Of a stretch of 64,000 nucleotides of DNA, positions 22,501-32,925 are shown piece after piece. The notes under the pieces are model-generated. The model did not search any database. It saw nothing but the letters and a program-made list of their open reading frames with translations, and had not been told where the DNA came from. Both the position numbers and the translations under genes were made by a program. Source of the DNA: Riptortus pedestris (Eukaryota; Arthropoda; Insecta; Hemiptera; Alydidae); the NCBI GenBank assembly GCA_019009955.1, contig CM032228.1:259838001-259902000 (forward strand), read 5' to 3'. Numbering within the stretch: position 1 is the first letter of the stretch; the number at the start of each line of letters is the position of its first letter.

Positions 22501-25500
22501 GCGGAACCCGTTGCTACGAACTCTCACCGCCGATTATTTGTAGTCGGTCGCCAGTCTCTAATCCGATACCTTGTAGACACAGGAGCTGCTCTCTCTGTGT
22601 TACCAACGAAGAAGGGAAATAAGACTGAACCCAGCGACTTCGCCTTATATGCAGCCAATGGGACCGCAATTCCAACGTATGGGGACCAGCTCGTCACTTT
22701 GGATTTGGGCCTGAGGCGGAAGTTGACATGGCGTTTCATCCTAGCAGATGTAGGACACCCTATAATTGGGGTAGACCTTCTTTATTACTATCAAATAATG
22801 GTTGACCTAGCGAGCAATCAGCTGATCGATAAAATTACTGGTTTAACGTCAAAAGGAAGACCAGCAAACGTCGCAGTGTCTGCCATTTATTCCGTTCCCA
22901 GCGGTAAATGGTACACCGAGCTGCTAAATAAATACAGCTCCATCACTCTTCCGACAAATTATATGAAGAAGCCGACTCACTCCGTCGTTCATTATATTGA
23001 AACGCGCGGCGCACCGGTTACCGCGAAAGCGCGTTGACTACCCCCTGACCGATACGCGGCCGCGAAACGGGAATTTGAGCAGATGATGGTGGAAGGTATC
23101 TGTCGACCGTCTAACAGTCCTTGGGCGAGTCCATTGCACATCGTGCCAAAAAAGATGGAGGGATTAGGCCCTGTGGTGATTACCGTCGCTTAAACGAGAA
23201 GACAACCCCTGACCGTTATGCCGTTCCGAATATTGCCGACTTTAATATAAACCTCCACGGAAAACGGATTTTTAGTAAGTTGGACCTGAACAAGGCTTAC
23301 TATCAGATCCCCATAGCTGAAGAAGACATCGAAAAGACAGCCGTCATCACCCCTTTTGGCCTGATAGAATTTCTTCGGATGTGCTTCGGATTACGTAACG
23401 CGGCACAAACATTCCAGCGATTCCTAGACAATGTCTTAAGGGGACTCGACTTTGTCTTCCCTTTCGTGGACGATGTCTGCATCGGCTCCGAAGATGAGGA
23501 ACAACACAAGGCACACCTCGAGGAAGTTTTTAAACGTCTACAGGACCATGGACTCACCATTAATCTAGCTAAGTGTGTATTCGCCGTGGAAGAGATTGAA
23601 TTCCTAGGACATCGGGTGAATCGGCATGGTGTCACCGTCTTACCTGATAAAGTCGAAGCCATCACGAATTTTCCACGCCCATCGAACGTCAGTGAACTCC
23701 GACGATTCTTAGGTATGGTCAATTTTTACCGCCGATGCATTCCCCACGCGGCAGAACTTCAAGGCCCGCTGAATGCATACATGTGTGGATCGAAGAAGAA
23801 GGACAAAACTCCGATCACTTGGAACGAGGAGAGTATCAAGGCCTTCGAGGATTATAGAGATACTATTCGCAACGCGGCTGTACTTGCTCATCCTAAACCC
23901 AACGCAGACTTAGTACTGGCCTGTGATGCTTCCAGCGTTGCTATGGGAGCAGCTCTACAACAGCGAGACGCAGATACATGGAAACCTCTGGGTTTCTTTT
24001 CGCGTGGTTTTACCTCAGCGCAACGCAACTACTCCACTTACGACAGTGAGTTACTTGCAATTCATCGGGCCATAAAACATTTCCGCCCATACATCGAGGG
24101 TCGACATTTCACAATATGGACTGACCATAAACCTCTGCTTTATGCATTTCGACAGAAACCAGAAACCTCCACCGCAATGCGAATTAGACTACTGAACTAC
24201 ATTAGTCAGTTCACCACCGAGATCCACCACGTGGATGGAAACGAAAATGAGGTAGCTGATGCACTTTCCAGGGTGGAAGAAATACAAGGGCCTGACGAAA
24301 TGGACGCAATTGCCGAAGCTCAGGTCAACGACACATCCATACCTGAGTTACTCAAGAATCCCAGTCTACAGCTCAAATGGATTAATCTCCCTAATATCTC
24401 CAAGCCAGTCCTGTGCGAGATGTCTACGTCGAAGGCGCGCCCGTACCTTCCCGAGAGCATTCGTCGTGCCATGTTCGAAAGAATTCACGGACTGAGTCAT
24501 CCCGGCATCCGTGGTTCGCGAAGACTCTTAAAGCAACGATTTTTTTGGCCCAACCAGAACGTCGACGTCGGAGAGTGGTCACGCTCCTGCCTTGCCTGCC
24601 AACGTTCTAAAGTGCAAAGGCATACAATATCACCTCCCGGGAAGTTTCCATTGGCATGTCGTTTTGAACAAGTTCACATAGACATCATTGGACCCCTTCC
24701 TACTTCGGGAGGCATGAGGTATTGTTTAACAATGATCGACAGATTTACCAGATGGCCGGAAGCACAGCCGATTGAGGATATTTCCGCGTCTACCTGTGCT
24801 GCAGCTTTGATTGCTACTTGGATTCCCCGCTATGGAGTTCCGGTCAGAATAACAACCGACCAAGGGAGACAATTTGAATCGGACCTCTTCTTCCAACTCT
24901 CTAAAACTCTTGGTTTCCAACGAATTAGAACCACATCATACCACCCGCAAGCCAATGGGTGTGTTGAACGCTGGCACCGCACCTTGAAGACCACCTTGAC
25001 CGCCCAGTTGGACGTAAATAACTGGACTCTCAGGCTACCATTGGTACTGCTTGGACTTCGAGCCGCTATCCGTGACGATAACGTCGCTAGCGCAGCTGAG
25101 ATGACATATGGCCAACCACTTCGTCTCCCTGGCGAACTTCTGGAAAAGTCCAGGCAACGAGGCTTTTATCCGCCAACTGAGGGAGTATATGGAGCAGCTA
25201 CGCCCAGCAGCCTACAGACCATCATCTGCGAAGACCTTCGTGCATCGCTATCTGCAGACCTGCACACATGTCTTCCTCAGAGACGACACGGTCCATCGCC
25301 CTTTGACTCCACCTTACACCGGGCCACATGAAGTCCTCAGCCGAACCGACAAGACCTTCAGCATCCAGCTGCCTGGAGGACCTCGGACAGTGATAATCGA
25401 CAGACTGAAACCGGCGTACCTGCTGCAGGACGACAATTACTCCAGCACCAGTCCACCAGACATTACACCACCTACTGCACCAATTTATAATGACTCTGCC

Positions 25501-25545
25501 GCGGAAGAGCACTCTACAGAGGAGCAACGAACCCGTGATAAATAA
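22470..25545 (+). pseudogene. pol: Gypsy-group pol (protease, reverse transcriptase, RNase H, integrase), frameshifted
   Basis: Order is protease-RT-RNase H-integrase, which is the Gypsy (Metaviridae) order. Protease: YLVDTGAALSVLP with IIGVDLL after it. RT: GDYRRLN, SKLDLNKAYYQIPI, FGLRNAAQTFQRF and the catalytic FPFVDDV. RNase H: LACDASSVAMGAAL, YDSELLAIHRAIKHF and TDHKPL. Integrase: a His/Cys zinc region (HGLSHPG...CLACQRSK), then VHIDIIGPLP, TTDQGRQFES and YHPQANGCVERWHRTLK as the D, D and E motifs. Frames change near 23,035 (stop after APVTAKAR), near 23,120-23,155 and near 25,145-25,165. The C-terminal part RTVIIDRLKPAYL is in the last frame, which ends at 25,545. The element is degraded but recognisable across its whole length. 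Confidence 0.93.
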
Positions 25546-25706
25546 AACAATTCGTGGTACATTATTTTTTTTATCACTATTATTTTTGTCATTTCATTTT
25601 TTCATGTAAAATAGAACATAACTGTTACTTATTGATAAATAACTAAAAATATTTTTAAAATAAGACTTCGTAAAAAAAATTTCTCACCAATGCCAAAATT
25701 GAGCGA
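25546..25706. other. AT-rich sequence where a 3' LTR would be expected
   Basis: No copy of the 21,223-21,550 sequence is present. The stretch is A/T-rich and ends in ACCAATGCCAAAATTGAGCG, just before an inverted copy of the 103-bp repeat's first bases. The Gypsy element therefore lacks its 3' LTR. Confidence 0.55.
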
Positions 25707-25708
25707 TC

Positions 25709-25727
25709 AAAGCTAAAGGAGTTTTCA
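25709..25727. repeat. Inverted partner of the 103-bp repeat terminus
   Basis: CTAAAGGAGTTTTCACTTC matches, with one mismatch, the reverse complement of GAAGTGAAAACTTCTTTAG at 19,620 and 21,068. It may be the right terminus of the unit starting at 19,620. Confidence 0.5.
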
Positions 25728-25839
25728 CTTCTACCGGCAGTCCCCTGACTGCTTTTTCTTTTTTTTAAAGTGGCTCCTGGCACTAGTAGTGTCATTCCCA
25801 CTATTTCGTCGCTTGGGGAAAAGGGTTACCTTAATTCGA

Positions 25840-26026
25840 CTTTATTACTTTTTTACTTAATGTGACGTGTTCTTCCATTCCTGTTTGAATCTTTGAAATG
25901 CAGTTGTGTTTTCCTGCAGTTGTGCTGACCATATCCGCAGGTTCCGGTGAATAATTATATACCGCTCTCATTAACTGGATTCTTGCCGAATCATATTTCT
26001 GACAACTAGTGAGAACTGCATGTTCT
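25840..26026 (-). pseudogene. R1/I-type element, C-terminal remnant
   Basis: The minus strand reads TEHAVLTSCQKYDSARIQLM and onward to about 25,845. TEH-x-x-x-x-C is the usual end of the Cys/His motif near the C-terminus of the non-LTR ORF2. It follows the D insertion directly and joins nothing from RT motif C to RNase H, so a large part of ORF2 has been deleted. Confidence 0.65.
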
Positions 26027-26029
26027 GTA

Positions 26030-26057
<28 letters not shown>
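26030..26057. repeat. (TA)n tract
   Basis: TA repeat of about 28 bases between the R1/I C-terminal remnant and the D element. Confidence 0.9.
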
Positions 26058-26059
<2 letters not shown>

Positions 26060-26061
<2 letters not shown>

Positions 26062-26616
26062 CTGTTACCGCTCTAGCGGTCGCAATTTTTGTTTGATCGT
26101 TACCAAACTCGATATTTAGTCGTTTTATGTAAAAAGAAAGATCAAGTTCGTTAACTGCTGAAATCGGACCAGTGGGAGGGGGGGGGGGTTTGGAGGGGAG
26201 GATTTTCGATAATTCGAAATATCTCCGTTACTATACGTCGGAACGAAAAATTGTACAGAAACAATCTTATTGAAAATTACATTTACTATAAATATTGTTA
26301 TATACATTTATTCTCTATCTTGAATATTAACCGAGATATTTGCATTTGTATTCTGCGTGTGGTCACCAGTAGGCTATGTTCGGACTTTCCGCCGAGAGCT
26401 CTGGTGGCCGTTTCCATAACTATTTGTCCCTCGTGAATAGGTTTAGAGGTTAGTTTAACTGTTTTTTGGGGCTAGAAACTACTGGGTTATTACGCCCTAA
26501 ATAATGTTTTAGGTTTAGAGGTTTCTTACTACTACAGTTGTTATTAGGCAGATTTCTCTATTGTAAAACTTCACGTGGGAAATCTGCTTAGTTTACGCAG
26601 CCCCTGCGTGACGGAC
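26060..26616 (+). mobile_element. D-family element, full length (557 bp)
   Basis: GTCTGTTAC on the left and GTGACGGAC on the right, with hairpins ACCGC-TCTA-GCGGT and ACGCAG-CCC-CTGCGT just inside. It is nearly collinear with 3,876-4,430 (shared GTTCGGACTTTCCGCCGAGA and GGTTATTACGCCCTAAATAA). It lies inside the reverse-transcriptase region of the R1/I element and so moved after that element arrived. Confidence 0.7.
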
Positions 26617-26639
26617 TTTTTTAATTATCTACAGTGGAG

Positions 26640-27651
26640 TTGGTAACACTGAGCCTTGCGGGCATCCTTTACTTACGTCCACCTCTGCCTCTGGTCCTCC
26701 ACCATCTCTAAGGTAGGCCGTCCTGTTTTGCAGAAAGCTGCTGATGAGGGCATGGATGTTACTGACCAGCTCTTGGACTGCTTCCATAACTCGCGGCCAC
26801 CACGTGTTGTCATAAGCTCTTGCAATATCGATAAAGATGGCGATGGCGTATTTCGGCTCTCTCTCATCACTGTCTTCTAGCAGCTTGCGAATTGCATCTT
26901 CTGTGGATCTGCCTGGAACACCTCCAAATTGTCTGCTACTAATTCACTGTGCCATTTTAGGAGCAATTCTTGTTTTAATCAGTGACTCCAGCACCTTGCC
27001 AAGCACCGGCACCAGACATATCGGCCTGTAACTCGCAGCTATTCTTAGGTCGCGAGGCTCCTTCTTCTTGAAAACAACGACGGCTGCTTTCTTCCAGATG
27101 TCCGGGAAATGTCCTAATGCAAGGCAATCATTCATTAGTTTGGTCAGTTGTTTTCGTATTACTGGCGATGCCTCTTTTACTACCCTCGCGCAGATTCCGT
27201 CCCCTCCAGGTGCTCTGCGTTTATTCATTACCGAGACTGCCTTCTCCACATCTAGCTCATCCCAGTCTGGAGGCAATTCAGTGCCTGGTGGCAATCTGGC
27301 CAGCCTTCTTAATTTCTTGTGGCGCTCTGAGTCCTGTACGACACTGTCTTCACACAGAATTTCTCTGAGGAAGTTTATACTCGCACTCCTCAGGTCTGTG
27401 GGGCATATGCCTCTGCTTATTGTGGCGGGCGTGGCCGGAATACCTGACGCTTGGTGTTTGATTGCCCTGTATGCAAGCCCCCAAGGCCCATTCGCTGTCG
27501 ACTCACTCACGAACTTTCGCCACGAAGCTTTTTTTGCTGCAGTTATTTTTCCTTCGTACGCTCTTCTTGTTTTTTTATAAAGCTTCAACATGGCCTGCTT
27601 AAGCTCTGGGTCCTGATACTTCTGTACGTTTTTTCTTATCCGGTTGATCAA
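26640..27651 (-). pseudogene. R1/I-type reverse transcriptase, truncated
   Basis: The minus-strand frame from 27,651 begins in the linker (MINRIRKNVQKYQDPELKQA). It shows GLAYRAIKHQ, RRAPGGDGICARVVKEA (RT motif 0/1), LGHFPDIWKKAAVVVFKKK and YRPICLVPVLGKVLESLI, and stops at 26,944. After a frame change it continues with PGRSTEDAIRKLLE, IFIDIARAYDNTWWP (motif A aspartate, 26,770-26,830) and GCPQGSVL (motif B, about 26,660). The sequence is cut there, so the catalytic Tyr/Phe-Ala-Asp-Asp motif is absent. Target-primed reverse transcription is the family role; this copy cannot perform it. Confidence 0.88.
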
Positions 27652-27806
27652 CTTCCTTGCCGAGTTTATCTCCTTGCTCCACCAGGGCTTTTTATCATCT
27701 CGTTGCTTTCCAGTTCTGAAGCTAGCATTAGCTGCTTCGAGAATATCCTTCTGCAGCTCTCCTGTCCAAGCCTCAACTGTAGCTTTGCTCTCGGGGAAAG
27801 TGTGCT

Positions 27807-28603
27807 CTAAGGATTTTGGGTTAAATGTTTCCTATATTTGTCCCATTCCGACTCTTTAAGAATGAATCTCTTGACTGGGTGGGAGTCACTCTCTTTTCCA
27901 GCTTGTCCCAAATCGAAAGTGATAGTGGCAAGGACGCTTACCGAATCATGCGCTACTCGCCAGTTTCTGATTCTCCCAGCCATATCCGGGGTCACTAACG
28001 TCACATCTATCTAGACTCCCCTCTGGCCCCGCAAAAGGTGGGAGGTGAATTCACATCGTTCACTATCTGCAGTCCATTTTCTCCTATGAAATCTGCCATG
28101 ACCCGTCCTCTCAGGTTCGTGTTTCTGGAGCCCCATTCCTTGTTCCATCCATTGCAGTCTGTGCATATGACCACATTCTGCTGAAACCTCCTTAGTAGCT
28201 GTTCGATAGTGTCCAGTATCGGTCTCATGGCTTTGCTAGCTGACATTTAGGATGATATGATATGGAAGGTTTCTGTGCCTCTTGTTACAGTCATCGCTGC
28301 TACCAGTTCTCTGCTCATTGAATGGTGTCCCAGCGCCTTCCACTCTGTTCCTGTATTAGCAATTGCTGCTTTCGGCCTTTCTCCAGGACAGTATTTATAA
28401 ACATGGCTTGCTTTCTGTGGGATATGAGCCAATCTCCCCTCCCTCACTGGAGGTTCCTGCATTGCTACCACTGTGTTAGCGCAGATCGCATCTCTCCAAG
28501 TCTCTGCTGCTGCCAGTCTTCTTCTGCCCAGATTAATTTGAATTATCTTAAGCGGACTCTTCTTGCCTCGAGATGCTCTGTTATTTGTCTTTGTAAACAC
28601 CAT
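27807..28603 (-). pseudogene. R1/I-type apurinic endonuclease domain, frameshifted
   Basis: The first piece (28,603-28,247) has PLKIIQINLGRRRLAAAE and VVAMQEPPVREGRL, the N-terminal N and E motifs of the endonuclease (LQEP in relatives, here MQEP). After a stop, the second piece (28,246-28,007) has VVICTDCNGWNKEWGSRNTN (D-x-N motif) and NSPPTFCGARGESR. The third piece (28,004-27,807) holds the region where the S-D-H motif should be, but I read VAHDSVSV rather than a clear SDH. The domain would nick target DNA; the breaks make it inactive. Confidence 0.85.
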
Positions 28604-29465
28604 ATTCTGTTGTCTGTATCCTCTTGCTTATGTATCCCATGTATGCCTGGCATTTACTATCGTACGTTGGGTGGTCTGCCTTTTTTTTAATAGCCACACA
28701 GTTTACGCATTTTGGTGGTTTATTCTTATTTGGGCACTCTCTAGTTTCGTGATCTTGACTGCACCAGCCGCAAACAGTCTTCTGGCTTTTACAGGTCCTT
28801 CCTATATGTCCATGAGCTTGACATTTGAAACACCTCGGCTGTTCGATATAGTCGTAACACTTTATCGACAGAAGACCGAACTTCACTCTGTTGGTAAGTA
28901 GAACTCTTCGTGCATGTAGCCCCACTTGCAGTACCCATTGCACAGTATGCCTGTTCCTCGGCCCTCTTCTAAACAGAGCCCGGATTGCATCTCTACTCCC
29001 TTCAGCTTCGCTTTCCTTATTCAGCTGTTCCATCAGTCGACTCTCCACCTTGGCTGCCTCCCATCCAGCGGCAACTCCAACTGCTACAACTCTGGGCATC
29101 CTTTTATTTACATTTGAAACCCGCAGCTGACCTGTGCTATTGCTGTTTTCGATCACGTGCGACAGCTTTTTTGCTTCTTCTGTATTGCTCGTCCTGATTA
29201 GGATTGCTCCTTCTCTTGTAATCCTCAGATCTTTAATTTCGTTGCCCACTGATTCCGGGTTTATTCCTTCGACTAGATCCACCAGCGTGGCCGCTTTCTC
29301 TGCTGAACTTTGATTTTCGGACTCGGCTAGCTCTACTCTGACTACTGTGGATGGGCTTGACTCAACACACCTGTTCGCATCCGGTATCAGTTTTTTAAGG
29401 TCATCTTTCCTTATTATGGCGCCTGACCGAGACTTGCCTCTCTTCCTATTTCCTTTCTTGACCAC
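28581..29465 (-). pseudogene. R1/I-type ORF1 (gag-like), zinc-knuckle half
   Basis: 294-codon minus-strand frame. The C-terminal part carries successive Cys/His knuckles: CFKCQAHGHIGRTC (C-x2-C-x4-H-x4-C), CGWCSQDHETREC and CVNC. This is typical of non-LTR ORF1 proteins that bind the element RNA. The N-terminal part is charged (GNRKRGKSRS). The middle matches the family pattern around LVDLVEGINPESVGNEIKDL. It overlaps the endonuclease frame start by about 20 bases, consistent with the usual ORF1/ORF2 overlap. Upstream ORF1 pieces lie in other frames. Confidence 0.85.
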
Positions 29466-29509
29466 ATCTGTCCACTTGCCACTGCTTTCCTCCCTGTCTT
29501 CAGGAATAC

Positions 29510-30387
29510 TCAGCAGGCGACGGGATCAGTAGCTGCAGTCCTTACCTTCGTTTTTGAGGTTTCATATATACTTGCAGTGTTCACCGTTTCATGAACTTGC
29601 TGAATGAGATTGTTACATGCTCTCTCTACCATTGCTGCTATCTCCGGCTTTATGATCTCTACTACCTCTTTTGCTATTTCGTTCCTGTCTCCCCTTTTCT
29701 TATAAGTAAGAGGAGTATCATCCATATCGTCTGTGGCCTTTAACTGTGGAAGGAGTGCTTGCACTTGTTCAGACAGCATTTCTATGATCTCTGTGAGCCT
29801 CTGTACTTGGGTTTTTATGTGCCCCTGATTTTGCTTGTTGATCTTCCTTGCAGGATCTGACACAAATGTCCCGATATCTGTCTTTATTTTTTGTGACTCC
29901 TTCAGAATCCGCTTTATGTTAGATGCGTCTTCCTCTTTGTGTCTTTTTTCTTCACTGTTTTCAATTTCATCCTTTTCGCTTCTCTCCCTTTTGGCCCGTT
30001 TTATATATTTACCTTATCCATAATTTTTATATTGTCTAGGGAAGACGAGGAGAAGGAAAACTGTGACCTAGTTCTTGGTTCGAAGGGTGATTCTACTTCT
30101 TTCCCTGTTTCACTAAATGTGAAGGCGGATGTAGATATAGGTTCTATTTCCTGTGTTTTGTTTTCTCTTGGCGCACTATCACTGTGCTGGCTTAATTCTG
30201 CAGCTAAGTCGCTTTGGTTGCCTGCTCTCATTAAGTTCCCGTATGTTGGAGATCTTGAGAGCCTGCCTGACTTCTTAAAAATGCCTTGTTCACTCACGTG
30301 GCTTGCATTGTAACCCTCTCCATCACCACTTGAATGGGAGGTCCCGGCGGGGGCGGCATTGGACTCTATCTTTTTTTTTTTTAACAC
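29510..30387 (-). pseudogene. R1/I-type ORF1, N-terminal pieces
   Basis: Two minus-strand frames (30,387-30,001 and 29,863-29,510) lie upstream of the zinc-knuckle frame. The first is Ser-rich and low in structure (LSRSPTYGNLMRAG). The second has a heptad-like stretch, QVQRLTEIIEMLSEQVQALL, that could form a coiled coil for ORF1 multimers. Between them the minus strand is rich in Lys and broken by stops. I infer that they are ORF1 parts from position and composition, not from a domain match. Confidence 0.6.
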
Positions 30388-30570
30388 CCAAAATCCGTTA
30401 GTGTTTCTCTCACAACTTTTACCAATCTAGCAGTGAGCTGCTCCTTGTTAGTAGGTTGGTTTCAATTAGCTTCCTTGAAAGGCGAGCTCGTCTGAGAGTG
30501 TCAGTGGCCTGCTATCGGTGGCTGATAACTGATAAGTGACGTGGCTCTAGGCTAGCCGGCTGGGAGGGAA
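30388..30570 (-). other. R1/I-type 5' UTR
   Basis: Minus-strand sequence from the right target duplication (30,571) to the ORF1 start. It begins TTCCCTCCCAGCCGGCTAGC and has an A run just before ORF1. The minus-strand frame that appears to extend the Jockey ORF to 30,512 is read-through into this UTR. Confidence 0.6.
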
Positions 30571-30583
30571 CATCATATAGTAT
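30571..30583. repeat. 13-bp target-site duplication, right copy
   Basis: CATCATATAGTAT, identical to 19,592-19,604. It overlaps the MILYD codons of the Jockey-type ORF2. Confidence 0.85.
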
Positions 30584-31857
30584 CATACGTGTAGGGTGAA
30601 AGAGAGTGTTATATGCAGGGTTTGAGGGCTGTAGTTTTATCTTAGCAATGTATGAATTTATTACTTGTTGCCTTCTAAAAACTAATGGTGGGAATGAAGC
30701 TTCTGCGCAAAGGCTTACTATTGGACTGGTCTTGAAAGCTCCAGTCGCCAGTCTTATTCCAGAATGAAAAATAGTGTCGAGGAGTAAGAGGTGACAGGTT
30801 TTAGCTGATGAATACACCTGACAACCATAGTCCAGCTCGGATTGGACCAGGCTCATGTATATCATGGGCATTGCTTTGCGGTCTGCACCCCAGGAAGTCT
30901 TTGCTAGGACTTTCATTATGTTGAGCCTCTTAAGGCATTCTGCTCGAACATACTTAATGTGGGAAACCCAGGTTAATTTTGTGTAGAGGACTAAGCCTAT
31001 GAACTTGACTTCTTCAAAAACTAATGCCTGCCCATTCAAGTTCAGCCGTGGCTTTTCACTCGGTGTCTTTTTGCGAGGAAACTGAAGACATTTGGCCTTG
31101 CCTGTAGAAAAACGGAGATTATGGTCTTCTTCTTAAGCCTGAAGGTTGTTCAGCAAATGTTGCAATGTTCTTCTCATCCAGTCTTGGCATCTATATCTTA
31201 CCAAAACAGTTTGGTCATCCACATAAAGAAATGCCTTGACCTATCTAGGAATTACCTCCACTATTGAATTTATCCCAATTGCAAAAAGCGTGCAGCTCAG
31301 CACACTTCCCTGGGGAATGCCATTGAGTACCTCTCTGCGACTAGATAAGGAATCCCCTATACGTACCCTAATATATCTTTTAGCCAAAAAGCTTTTCAGG
31401 AAACTGACCAATGCTCCTCTGAATCCCCACTTGTACAGGGCTTTTAAAATGGTTTTTCAACTAATAGTGTCATAGTCGAAGTCGAAGAATATGCCTATGG
31501 CTTTTTTTATTTTTAACAAAGGAATTTAATATATCTTTTTCCATGTTCACTAGTTGGTCTATTGTAGATCTCCCCTTTCTGAAGCCGCATTGACTTGGAG
31601 ATAGGAGGTTGAATTTTTCGATCATCCACGTAAGTCGGTGATTAACCATTTTTTTCAACAGCTTCGATAGGCAACTGGTCAGAGATATCGGCCTATAGCT
31701 ATTGGGACAATATTTGTTTTTTCCTGGTTTGATGTTGGGAATGATTATAGATTCTCTCCAGGCTTGGGGATATGTTGATGATTCCCATATTTTGTTGAAT
31801 AGGGTAAGTAGTACTGTTTTTGCTGGTTGGGGTATTGTTCTATAAATTGTGGGGACT
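30571..31857 (-). pseudogene. Jockey-type reverse transcriptase, split from its 3' end by the R1/I insertion
   Basis: The minus strand reads, from 31,857: IWESSTYPQAWRESIIIPNI, NSYRPISLTSCLSKLLKKMV, LSPSQCGFRKGRSTIDQLV (RT motif region 2-3) and FFDFDYDT (motif A, with changes). It then reads GIPQGSVLSCTLF (motif B), AFLYVDDQTVL (motif C, Tyr-Val-Asp-Asp in place of the more usual Ala) and VKFIGLVLYTKLTWVSHIK. The last frame (31,039 on) has LDYGCQVYSSA and HSGIRLATGAFKTSP, hallmarks of Jockey ORF2. It ends at MILYD, which is encoded by the target duplication, and resumes at 19,604. Stops and frame changes are present. Confidence 0.9.
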
Positions 31858-32640
31858 TTATATCAAGACTGTGGTGTGAGCCCTTACAATTAACACAGTG
31901 AGAACTATTGTATCACATGGCATATTCCTGTGCTCTGGCTTTGCACAGAATGCGCATAAATGAGCAGTAATCTGCAAAATGTCGCAATCTAAAACATTTC
32001 CTGCACCAATTGTGTAAGGGACGTACATTTTTATTGTGAGCTTATGAAAGCCCACTTTAATACTTTCTGGGAGAGTTGGGAGTGATAATGTAAGGATATA
32101 TAAATGTGTTTTGTTTTCTATTCCTGCCCTTTTTGATATTATTCTCTTTACCTCTTTAACATGGTCGTTTTTTAGTTCTTCTAATATTTCACTTTCTTCT
32201 ACCTGGTCTAAATCAGGACAAAATATAACCCCTTTACTAATGTTAAGTTTTTCGTGGCTTTTAACAGTTACTGTAATAATAATCTAATACACTAGGCCCG
32301 AAAGCTTTAAGGTTTAAAAGTTTATCTGACTGTTGTTTTGATTTAGTTTCAACTAATAATGTGCCATTCCTTAGTTTTTTTATATTATGGGGCTCACCGC
32401 AATAATTATTTATAGTTTTATATATTAAAAAAGGCGAGATCGATTTAAGATCTCCCTCATTATCTCTTTCAATAAGTAGAAATTTACTACTATTAATGGC
32501 TTTTTCTACATTTTCATTAATTTGAAATTCCTCTGATCTATTCCTCGTTCTTATGGGCATTTTTCGATTAGGTGATCGAATATCAGGCGGTTTATTCATT
32601 TTTGGGTTTTACTATGTGGAGCTCATCCCAGAGTAAATAA
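31858..32640 (-). pseudogene. Jockey-type ORF1, joined directly to the RT region
   Basis: The frame 32,599-32,261 carries the ORF1 N-terminal RNA-binding-like fold: KFLLIERDNEGDLKSISPFL, GEPHNIKKLRNGTLLVETKS and KQQSDKLLNLKAFG. After frame changes the minus strand shows SKGVIF..., then a knuckle CRKCFRLRHFADYC (C-x2-C-x4-H-x4-C) and HCVNCKGSHHSLD near 31,870-31,990. Within a few bases of that knuckle the RT frame begins, with no endonuclease between. This copy therefore has an internal deletion that removes the endonuclease and the start of RT. Confidence 0.8.
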
Positions 32641-32925
32641 AATAGAATACTTAATAATAATAATACGTATCGTTATATAAAAAAAATAGAACAAAGAAAT
32701 AATAATGAAAATAATAAATAGAATCTTCTAATTAAATTAAAGAAAAAGCTACTTGGTAGCAAGACACTACTGCTGTCTTGCAGAGAGAGTAATAAATAAA
32801 ATAAAATAAATAAGTAAAAGTTAGTCTATTCTACAACTTAGCTTTGCCGGGCAGGTATATGCCCAGTTATAATCCTCAGCTCTAGCTCCGATCCTTTCAG
32901 GTCGGCAACTCCTACACGACTCCCA
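32641..32925 (-). other. Probable Jockey-type 5' UTR
   Basis: Non-coding sequence between the ORF1 start and the Helitron module beginning at about 32,926. AT-rich near the ORF and more balanced towards 32,930. The exact 5' end is not defined. Confidence 0.45.

Larger units (their letters stand above)
19605..30570 (-). mobile_element. R1/I-type non-LTR retrotransposon insertion with nested elements
   Basis: Minus-strand insertion bounded by a 13-bp direct repeat. Its 5' end is at 30,570 and its poly(A) reads as a T run at 19,604-19,619. In transcription order it holds a 5' UTR, ORF1 pieces (30,387-28,581), endonuclease (28,603-28,007), a partial reverse transcriptase (27,651-26,640), a D element (26,060-26,616), a C-terminal remnant (26,026-25,840) and a 3' region. 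That 3' region is now occupied by a Gypsy element and Polinton debris. The region between reverse-transcriptase motif B and the C-terminus is missing, so the copy is dead. That the nested pieces arrived after the R1/I element is inferred from their positions. Confidence 0.75.

Noticed and set aside
30512..30570. Extension of the Jockey-type ORF beyond MILYD (VPSQPASLEPRHLS)
   Set aside because: It lies past the target duplication, in the 5' UTR of the inserted R1/I element, so it is read-through.
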